DNA of 64,000 nt, from the NCBI GenBank assembly GCA_038252255.1, contig JBBSAM010000001.1:248001-312000 (forward strand), written 5' to 3'. This stretch comes from Chersky-806 sp038252255 (GTDB lineage: Bacteria > Actinomycetota > Acidimicrobiia > IMCC26256 > JAENVU01). The translations under genes were made by a program, and so were the position numbers. This document shows positions 58,839 through 64,000 of this stretch, piece by piece. Under the pieces are notes generated by a model, which was not told the origin of the DNA, did no database searches, and saw only the letters and a list, made by a program, of their open reading frames with translations. How positions within the stretch are numbered: position 1 is the first letter of the stretch; every line of letters begins with the position of its first letter.

Positions 58839-59310
58839 GTTCTGGTGGGGGGTCGAACAAGGCCAGCTCGGCAGCATCGGGCGCCTGGAAGAGTGGTAGC
58901 CACCCGTCGAGGTCGGCGCGGGGGATCGGGTGGCCGTCCCAGGGTGGCTGGGAGTTCCGTGCATCGATGCGCCGCCAGAGCTCGTCGGCAGGCACGTCGA
59001 GGTAGTGCAGTTCGACTCCGACACCAAGGCCGCGAGCCACGGATCGCATCTCGTCACGTTCGATCCGCGCCCAGAGCCCAAAATCGAGGACGACGCTCAG
59101 GCCAAGGCGCAAAATCTCTTGGGCGAGCTGCCAGAGTTCATGTTCCACCTTCTCCTGGGTCGGCGCGTCCCAGGGGGTGGACCCGAGGGCCCAGAGCCAT
59201 TCATCCTTCGTGAGGCGCACGGCGCTCCGGTCCGCAGCTAGCTGCCTTGCGAGCTTTGTCTTACCCGCCCCGGGCAACCCGCAGGTGAGAATCAGTCGGG
59301 CCTCGCTCAT
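58831..59310 (-). CDS. P-loop kinase of the AAA_33/zeta-like type
   Basis: 159 residues from ATG at 59310. Walker A LILTCGLPGAGKTKLARQLA, then TKDEWLWALG, EILRLGLSVVLDFGLWARIE (Walker B-like Asp) and LHYLDVPADELWRRIDARN (LID Arg). Similar to predicted small-molecule kinases and chloramphenicol phosphotransferase-like proteins. It starts five bases after a transposase remnant and its stop codon lies in the end repeat, so it may have been carried by the element. Substrate unknown. Confidence 0.82.
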   Translation of the reverse strand: MSEARLILTCGLPGAGKTKLARQLAADRSAVRLTKDEWLWALGSTPWDAPTQEKVEHELWQLAQEILRLGLSVVLDFGLWARIERDEMRSVARGLGVGVELHYLDVPADELWRRIDARNSQPPWDGHPIPRADLDGWLPLFQAPDAAELALFDPPPEPN

Positions 59311-59315
59311 GTGCC

Positions 59316-59462
59316 TTAGTCCAGCAGTTCTGCGAGCCGGGTGAGCGACCACGGATAGTCCGCCGGACCTGCGGCCATTGCCGGGGTAGTCGGCGTTCCG
59401 GCTGCCTTGCTGAGCGTCTGGTGAGAGCGGCAGAAGTAGTGGTGCATGAAGTGGACATGCAT
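59316..59462 (-). pseudogene. C-terminal remnant of an IS transposase
   Basis: The frame from MHVHFMHHYFCRSHQTLSK to TPAMAAGPADYPWSLTRLAE and a terminal LLD matches the well-known transposase ending YNFxRxHQTL...TPAMAAG...W-x-L-x-E-L. Everything upstream of this (catalytic DDE core) is missing; the frame runs only to 59516 and ends in the palindrome. Stop TAA at 59318-59316. Confidence 0.65.
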
Positions 59463-59493
59463 GTCCACGACCTTGCACTTCGGCGGGCTGGGT

Positions 59494-59527
59494 AGTGGGT
59501 CAGTTTGACGATTCAAGCTGACCCACT
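59494..59527. repeat. 34-bp palindrome of fused end repeats
   Basis: AGTGGGTCAGTTTGA and TCAAGCTGACCCACT pair over 15 bases with one mismatch around a CGAT loop. Looks like two transposon ends joined head to head; it could also work as a terminator shielding the downstream leader. Confidence 0.7.
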
Positions 59528-59573
59528 GCCCCCCGTACGGCCGACGGGGATCCTCGGCTAGCCTGTCGTCACC

Positions 59574-59651
59574 ATGTGCACTCGCTATACCGGCTGGTAC
59601 TTCTTCTTTGACACCGGGGTGTCCCCCGGGGTCTCAGCCGGTCGCGTCTAG
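59574..59651 (+). CDS. aromatic-rich leader peptide of the DAHP synthase gene
   Basis: 25 codons from ATG at 59574 to TAG at 59649-59651. The peptide contains RYTGWYFFFDTG: Tyr at 59586, then consecutive Trp, Tyr, Phe, Phe, Phe at 59595-59609. Six aromatic residues in eight positions are far above expectation, and the gene downstream makes the first intermediate of aromatic amino acids. TAGCCT at 59559-59564 may be its -10. An FFF-containing leader is, as I recall, described before aroF of Corynebacterium glutamicum. Confidence 0.8.
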   Translation: MCTRYTGWYFFFDTGVSPGVSAGRV

Positions 59652-59697
59652 CGACTGCACGAGGTCTCCGACGGAACCCCGGCCGATGGCCGGGGTT
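59589..59697 (+). promoter_or_regulatory. transcription attenuator of the DAHP synthase gene
   Basis: Alternative pairings: ACCGGCTG (59589-59596, overlapping the aromatic codons) with CAGCCGGT (59635-59642), eight perfect bases; a local hairpin GACACC-GG-GGTGTC (59610-59623); and CCGGGGTC around 59627-59633 able to compete for the terminator arm AACCCCGG. A ribosome stalled on Trp/Tyr/Phe codons would mask the first segment and could free the leader to disrupt the terminator. Confidence 0.7.
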
Positions 59698-59705
59698 CTT
59701 TTCGT
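59675..59705 (+). terminator. rho-independent terminator upstream of the DAHP synthase gene
   Basis: AACCCCGGCC (59675-59684) and GGCCGGGGTT (59688-59697) form a ten-base perfect stem with a GAT loop, followed by CTTTTCGTTT. It lies between the leader peptide stop and the DAHP synthase ATG, so it can only act as a conditional terminator. Confidence 0.9.
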
Positions 59706-59749
59706 TTCGGAGCCGTTCCTTCCACTCCGTCGCAAGGGAGCCCGCCACC

Positions 59750-60616
59750 ATGTCCACCGACTCGACACCCCACCCGCTCGTCGGCGGGCCCGATTCCGGC
59801 GCCCGCACGCTCGTTCGGGTCGGCGAGCACTTCGTGGGCGCCGGCACGTTCACCCTGATCGCCGGGCCGTGCGCGGTCGAGACACCGAAGCAGCTCGCGG
59901 CGGCGTGTGAAGCCGCGGTCGCGGCCGGCGCCACGATGTTGCGGGGGGACCTCTTCAAGCACCGGACGTCGCCCTACTCGTTCCAGGGCCTGGGGGCCGA
60001 GGCAGTCGCGATGGTGGCCGAGCAGCGCACGCGTTTCGGGCTGCCCTGGGTGGCGGAGGTGCTTGACGTCACGCAGCTCGAGCTCGTGGCGGACGTCGTC
60101 GACGTCGTGCGGGTGGGCGCGCGCAACATGCAGAACGTCGAGCTGTTGCGCGCGTGTGCGCAGACCGGGAAGCCGGTGATGATCAAGCGGGGCCTCTCCG
60201 CCACCGTGGAGGAGTGGCTGCTCGCCGCGGAGTACGTCGCGCATTCCGGGAACCTCGACATCATCCTCTGCGAGCGCGGCATCCGGACGTTCGAGCCATC
60301 GACCCGCAACACGCTCGATCTCTCCGCGGTCGTGGTCGCGCAGGAGCGTTCGCATCTCCCGGTGATCGTCGATCCTTCACACGGCACCGGCGGGCGCACG
60401 CTCGTCGCGCCGATGGCCCTCGCCGCGGTGGCCGCGGGCGCGGACGGCATCATGATCGACGTGCACGCCGATCCCGCCGCGGCCCGTTGCGACGGCCCCC
60501 AGGCCCTCGTGCCGGACGAGATGGTCGCCCTGGGTGCCAGACTCCGGGAGCTGGCCACGTGGACGGGCCGGCGCGTCGATCCGGTCCATCGAGCAAAGGA
60601 AGTCGAGCCGACGTGA
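59750..60616 (+). CDS. aroF: 3-deoxy-7-phosphoheptulonate (DAHP) synthase, type I-beta
   Basis: 288 residues from ATG at 59750, with AAGGGAG upstream. FTLIAGPCAVETPKQLAAAC, MLRGDLFKHRTSPYSFQGLG, VRVGARNMQNVELLRACAQT, KPVMIKRGLSATVEEWLLAA, ILCERGIRTFEPSTRNTLDL, PVIVDPSHGTGGRTLVAPMA, IMIDVHADPAAARCDGPQAL: the KDO8P-synthase-like DAHP synthase. It condenses PEP and erythrose 4-phosphate at the entry of the shikimate pathway. No N-terminal ferredoxin-like or C-terminal chorismate mutase regulatory domain is present, so control may rest on the attenuator. Confidence 0.94.
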   Translation: MSTDSTPHPLVGGPDSGARTLVRVGEHFVGAGTFTLIAGPCAVETPKQLAAACEAAVAAGATMLRGDLFKHRTSPYSFQGLGAEAVAMVAEQRTRFGLPWVAEVLDVTQLELVADVVDVVRVGARNMQNVELLRACAQTGKPVMIKRGLSATVEEWLLAAEYVAHSGNLDIILCERGIRTFEPSTRNTLDLSAVVVAQERSHLPVIVDPSHGTGGRTLVAPMALAAVAAGADGIMIDVHADPAAARCDGPQALVPDEMVALGARLRELATWTGRRVDPVHRAKEVEPT

Positions 60617-60704
60617 GCGAAGCGGACAGGACGAGCGACTCAGGCCGTTGGACGAGCGGAGCGTGGCCCGAGCGGCCCGGTCCGGAGGACCGAGAGCGGG
60701 AGAG

Positions 60705-61457
60705 ATGAGCGAAGCGACGATCACGACCATCGGGGTGCTCGGGGCGGGTGTCATGGGTGGCGGCATCGCGCAGGTGTGCGCGACCGGCGGCTACGACGTC
60801 GTGTGCTACGACATCGCCCCGGCTGCGCTCGAGGCGGGGCGCGAGCACGCCACCACCGGCCGCTACGGCCTCGAGCGCGGGGTGGAGCGCGGGAAGCTGA
60901 CCCGTGAAGAGGCGGACGCGGCGACCGCACGCCTGACGTTCACGGGCACCTTCGAGGACGCGGCGAACACCGACCTCGTCATCGAGGCGGTTCCCGAACG
61001 GCTCGACCTGAAGATCAAGGTGTTCCGCGATCTCGACCGCGCCGCGCCGCCCGCGACGATCCTCTGCTCCAACACGTCCGGGTTTCCCATCCAGGCGCTC
61101 GGCGGGGGGACGGATCGACCGGATCGGGTCGTCGGTTGGCACTGGGCGTCGCCGGCACCGGTCATGAAGCTGGCGGAGATCATCCGCACGCACGCGACGA
61201 GCGACGAGACCGTCGACACCGTGACCGCCGTTGCGGCGAGGTGCGGGAAGAATCCGGTCGTCATCAAGGACACCGCTATGGCCTGGGGTTTCGTGAGCAA
61301 CCGCGTCTACTTCGCGATGGTCGCCGAGGCGCAGAAGGTGGTCAACGAAGGGATCGCGACTGCGGACCAGGTCGACCAGATCATGACCGACTGCTTCCGC
61401 TGGCCCGCAGGGCCGTTCGGGATGGTGAAGGGCGCGACCGAGGGGTGGAGCGGCTAG
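60705..61457 (+). CDS. 3-hydroxyacyl-CoA dehydrogenase, shortened at the C-terminus
   Basis: 250 residues from ATG at 60705. Rossmann motif IGVLGAGVMGGGIAQVCATG, DLVIEAVPERLDLKIKVFRD, CSNTSGFPIQALGGG, catalytic His in VVGWHWASPAPVMKLAEIIR, and KDTAMAWGFVSNRVYFAMVA. Relatives have about 285 residues; this one stops soon after the RWPAGPFGM motif, so the last helices of the dimerisation domain are missing. The active-site HxxNP region reads HWASP. The stop overlaps a convergent stop in CTAG. Confidence 0.85.
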   Translation: MSEATITTIGVLGAGVMGGGIAQVCATGGYDVVCYDIAPAALEAGREHATTGRYGLERGVERGKLTREEADAATARLTFTGTFEDAANTDLVIEAVPERLDLKIKVFRDLDRAAPPATILCSNTSGFPIQALGGGTDRPDRVVGWHWASPAPVMKLAEIIRTHATSDETVDTVTAVAARCGKNPVVIKDTAMAWGFVSNRVYFAMVAEAQKVVNEGIATADQVDQIMTDCFRWPAGPFGMVKGATEGWSG

Positions 61458-62383
61458 CGGCTGTCCGCGGCGGCGTTCGCGATCGCCTCGCCGAACCGGC
61501 GCGCGCCGGCGGAATACCCGATGCACGCGCCGAGCCGGTCGGGAACCCCGTGGCAGTCGAAGTGCAAGCCGTCGTCGGATCGCGCGACGAGCTGCCCGCG
61601 CTCGCAGTAGGCCGACTCGTCGGGTCGGCAGGGCAGCGTGTGGGAGAACGAGTGGCCGTCGGTGGTGAGCGCTTCGCCGGTGTCCGCGACGCGTAGCCAG
61701 CTGAAGGTCGTCGCGAGCTTGCGGATCGCCGCCGCGAGCCGTCGTGGGTAGTCGGACGGATACTGCGTCGGCGAGATCGGCGGTGCCGTAGCCCACAGCA
61801 CGGTCGTGCCCGTCGCGTGGGCGATCGCGAGCACACCGCGCACGTCGTCGAGATAGTGCGCGAGCCAACGGTTCGAGCCGGGCGCGGGCAACGTGCCCGT
61901 CCGATCGCGCATGCACGCGGTGCTCGAGTTGCCCGAGAACTCGAGCACCAGGAGGCCGGGGCGGTGGGTGAGCAGCTCCTCGGCGATCGCGGTGCGGAAG
62001 TCGCACAACGCCGTCGTCGGGAACGTCTCGACGGTCGAGCTGATCCGCGCTCGCCGAGCGAGCTGGCCGTTGTACGCGGCCTTCGCCTCGTGGGCGAGCG
62101 AGTCGCCGAAGAACGCTACCGAGGCCGGTTCACGTTCTCCGGCCGGCGAACGCCCCATCGCGGATGACTGGCGGGTCGACGCCTTGACGCGAATCGGGAC
62201 CCGAGCTCGAACCGAGCGGGGAGCGGCGAGCGCCCCGGCACCCGAAACTCCACCCTCCGAAGGCGAGAGCGTGACGACCGCCCCGCCGAGGACCAAGCCG
62301 GTGACGAGCGCCACGAACAGGACCCGCCGTGACAGATGGGCGAAGGCGCGTCGGAACGCGCGAGAACCAGGGCCGGGGGGCAT
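61454..62383 (-). CDS. SGNH/GDSL-type hydrolase, membrane anchored or secreted
   Basis: 309 residues. N-terminal signal anchor VLFVALVTGLVLGGAVVTLS after a basic segment. Block I ASVAFFGDSLAHEAKAAY (Ser), block III-like LLVLEFSGNSSTACM (Asn), block V SDDGLHFDCHGVPD (Asp and His). Extracytoplasmic esterase or acetyltransferase of the kind that modifies wall polymers. Several cysteines (ALCDF, TACM, LPCRPD, AYCERG, FDCHG, ACIGY) may form disulfides. Confidence 0.87.
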   Translation of the reverse strand: MPPGPGSRAFRRAFAHLSRRVLFVALVTGLVLGGAVVTLSPSEGGVSGAGALAAPRSVRARVPIRVKASTRQSSAMGRSPAGEREPASVAFFGDSLAHEAKAAYNGQLARRARISSTVETFPTTALCDFRTAIAEELLTHRPGLLVLEFSGNSSTACMRDRTGTLPAPGSNRWLAHYLDDVRGVLAIAHATGTTVLWATAPPISPTQYPSDYPRRLAAAIRKLATTFSWLRVADTGEALTTDGHSFSHTLPCRPDESAYCERGQLVARSDDGLHFDCHGVPDRLGACIGYSAGARRFGEAIANAAADSR

Positions 62384-62440
62384 ACTCCGCCTGTCGGCAC
62401 GACGGCCCCACGGGTTGACCCCTTCCTGGATTCACGCGGT

Positions 62441-63655
62441 TCAGAACCAGGTCAGCGAGAACGGGGCCCGCTCGGCGGCGAACATCGCATCGGCGCGAGC
62501 GAGCGCGCCCGGGTCCTGCTCCTCGATCTGAGCCGCGCGGGCCAGCACCGAGGGGGCCATGCCTCCGAGTGAGATCGCACCGAGAGCCGCGACCCCGAGC
62601 ACCAGCTCCGGCGGCGAATCGGTACGTGTGCACGACGCGCCGTGCGGCCCTCCCTCGAGCAGGAACCGGCCGGCGGCCCGGCCGTCGGGCCGCATGTCGT
62701 CGCGCACCTCGAACGCCAAGCGACCATCGGTGGCGTAGCGGCGGGCGGAGAGAAGCGCCGCGACGTCGACCGGTCGCAGCCAAAGCCAGTCCCGGAACGA
62801 CTTCGTGCGCACCTGGCGCGCGTCGCGCAGCCGCCACGGCAGCTCGGTGTCCGGCGCGACGTTCCAGTGGGTGATCGACGTGACCAGATCGATGCCGCAG
62901 AGGTACTGCCACAGGGCCGCCTCGGCCTCGGGGGTCGCGGCGATGAGATCGTGGACCGCGACGGTCTTGTCCGAGAAGCCATCGGCCCACGGTCCTTCGA
63001 CGTTGTAGACCGCGTAGCCCTCGACGCGACCGTCGAGCTCGTAGATGACGTCGAAGCGTTGCTTCGCGTGCTCCTTCGGCACCCACTCACCCGGCCACCA
63101 GAAGGACGGCCGCGAGACCGCACCGCAACGCTGCGCCCGTACACGCTCGAAGAGCTCGGGCGCGACCTTCGAGCTCTCCTCCGGCTCGACCAGGCGCACC
63201 CGACCGGCCGTGACGGGCGCGGCGAAGACCGCAGCCACGCGCTCGATTCGGATGCTCAGCACGCGCGTCGCGACCCCGAACCCGAACCGGCCGTAGATCC
63301 CGCCTTCGGACGCGGTGAGCATCGAGACGGAGTCTTCGCGCCGAGCACTCTCGTCAAGGAGGTACGCCATCATCGCCGACAAGATGCCCTGGCGGCGGTG
63401 GGTGGGCAGGACCGAGATCCAGCTCACCCCGGACGCGGGGATGACCGCGCCGCCGGGAAGTGTGAGCTCGAGTGAGTAGTTGCGTCCCGTGCCGACGATC
63501 TGGTCACCGTCGAACGCGGCGATGGTGCGATCGAGCTCGGCGGTGGCCCAGGCCATGTGCGGCTCGTAATCGTGACGGAACCCGAAGCCGTACTCGTCGG
63601 CGCGGAGGAACCCCGGGATCTCGTCGGCGACGATGGGACGCAGCGTCAGTTCCAT
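62441..63655 (-). CDS. Eis-type GNAT acetyltransferase
   Basis: 404 residues from ATG at 63655. Acetyl-CoA site ISVLPTHRRQGILSAMMAYL, SEGGIYGRFGFGVATRVLSI, central GNAT-like DVIYELDGRVEGYAVYNVEG, a SCP2-like C-terminal domain and the terminal Phe (FSLTWF) whose carboxylate acts in Eis. Eis enzymes acetylate amines, including aminoglycosides, at several positions. Architecture and length are typical; the physiological substrate is unknown. Confidence 0.92.
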   Translation of the reverse strand: MELTLRPIVADEIPGFLRADEYGFGFRHDYEPHMAWATAELDRTIAAFDGDQIVGTGRNYSLELTLPGGAVIPASGVSWISVLPTHRRQGILSAMMAYLLDESARREDSVSMLTASEGGIYGRFGFGVATRVLSIRIERVAAVFAAPVTAGRVRLVEPEESSKVAPELFERVRAQRCGAVSRPSFWWPGEWVPKEHAKQRFDVIYELDGRVEGYAVYNVEGPWADGFSDKTVAVHDLIAATPEAEAALWQYLCGIDLVTSITHWNVAPDTELPWRLRDARQVRTKSFRDWLWLRPVDVAALLSARRYATDGRLAFEVRDDMRPDGRAAGRFLLEGGPHGASCTRTDSPPELVLGVAALGAISLGGMAPSVLARAAQIEEQDPGALARADAMFAAERAPFSLTWF

Positions 63656-63672
63656 CGTGTAGTTGTAGCCCG

Positions 63673-64000
63673 CTACTTGGGCGCGCCCGGTGGGTTTTCC
63701 CGTGGATCGCGCCGCGGCGGGAGCTGCGGGGGCTCCGGCTCGCCGGCGTCACGCGCATCCGTCGGGCCGCTGGGACCCCACTGGTGGCGGGCCCGCAACC
63801 CGCCGACGTACGAGAGGCCCGCGAACCCGAGGACGAGCGCGAGCAGGAAGAAGCCGCTGCGCCGGGTCAGCACGTCGAGCAGGGCCACCGGGATCAGCGC
63901 TCCCGCGCACCACGCCAGCTGGAACCGGGTCTCGAAGCGCGCGAACGCGCGGCCACGGAGGTGCTCCGGCCCGTCGCGCTGCAACAGGCTGTCGAACGCG
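63673..64000 (-). CDS. MFS transporter, C-terminal part only
   Basis: About 109 codons reach the window edge; the N-terminus lies beyond 64000. AFDSLLQRDGPEHLRGRAFA and RFETRFQLAWCAGALIPVAL, then LLALVLGFAGLSYVGGLRAR, form the last two spans and loop of a major-facilitator protein; the tail is Pro/Arg-rich. The conserved R-G-R-A-F-A-R loop is typical of MFS drug-exporter-like proteins. Stop TAG at 63675-63673, 17 bases from the Eis start. Confidence 0.75.
   Translation of the reverse strand, partial: AFDSLLQRDGPEHLRGRAFARFETRFQLAWCAGALIPVALLDVLTRRSGFFLLALVLGFAGLSYVGGLRARHQWGPSGPTDARDAGEPEPPQLPPRRDPRENPPGAPK

Larger units (their letters stand above)
58825..59527. mobile_element. possible transposon remnant bracketed by AGTGGGTCAGTTTG ends
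   Basis: About 700 bases bounded on the left by AGTGGGTCAGTTTG and on the right by its inverted copy CAAGCTGACCCACT. Inside are a complete small kinase gene and the last 48 codons or so of a transposase. No target-site duplication is evident. The layout looks like an IS-derived scar that kept a passenger gene. Confidence 0.45.

Noticed and set aside
57849..59213. 454-codon plus-strand frame extending past the DUF2342 gene
   Set aside because: Out-of-frame shadow of the DUF2342 gene and antisense to the kinase; Arg/Ala-rich with no motif.
1..64000. CRISPR array, rRNA genes or a complete prophage
   Set aside because: No regularly spaced repeats, no rRNA-like stretch, and the only phage-like signal is the zinc tail of one DivIVA-like protein.

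Overview
The window is about 70% G+C, almost fully coding, and reads as chromosome of a high-GC actinobacterium. Ergothioneine genes, a class E-type sortase, a DUF2342 metalloprotease, a UPF0182 protein, paired acyl-CoA dehydrogenases, many GTG starts and several apparently leaderless promoters fit Actinomycetota. The class Acidimicrobiia is my best guess from gene content; no rRNA, tRNA or CRISPR array is present to confirm it.

Layout. 1-8.2 kb (minus): a lipoylation/2-oxoacid dehydrogenase block (lpd, E2, a fused lipB-lipA), then an FMN-barrel protein, an M24 peptidase, a membrane protein and an AftB-like arabinosyltransferase cut by the window edge. 8.4-27.5 kb: a cell-surface glycan region with a flippase, acyltransferase, GT2-methyltransferase fusion, PGRP amidase, three GT-B glycosyltransferases, a sugar-nucleotide reductase, a sugar-1-phosphate nucleotidylyltransferase, a GT34-like transferase, a GT-C protein and an ECF sigma factor with a membrane kelch partner. 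27.7-30.6 kb: paired acyl-CoA dehydrogenases. 30.7-34.3 kb: metallo-beta-lactamase-fold protein plus egtB-egtC-egtD. 34.3-44.3 kb: Fe-S assembly split into two operons, sufC1-sufS-sufU (+) and sufB-sufD-Rieske-sufC2 (-), each preceded by the same dyad sequence; between them lie a hydrolase/luciferase-like pair behind a palindromic operator and an L,D-transpeptidase. 44.4-53.5 kb: envelope and division genes (UPF0182, a DivIVA-like protein with a phage-capsid-like zinc tail, a PDZ/Lon-like protease, a sortase, MreB). 53.5-58.8 kb: moaE, a degenerate HtrA, a two-domain siroheme-decarboxylase-like protein, a degenerate SDR and a DUF2342 protein. 58.8-64 kb: a transposon scar carrying a small kinase, then a DAHP synthase gene behind an aromatic-codon leader peptide and terminator, a shortened 3-hydroxyacyl-CoA dehydrogenase, an SGNH hydrolase, an Eis-type acetyltransferase and the end of an MFS transporter.

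Most interesting points: the attenuator upstream of the DAHP synthase gene; the shared suf dyad with a well-formed promoter at sufB; the DivIVA-phage zinc-tail protein; an apparent CTG start for mreB and an apparent ATC start for one glycosyltransferase; the lipB-lipA fusion whose 3' end runs into a dispersed palindromic repeat; and two protease/hydrolase-fold proteins that lack their catalytic serine.
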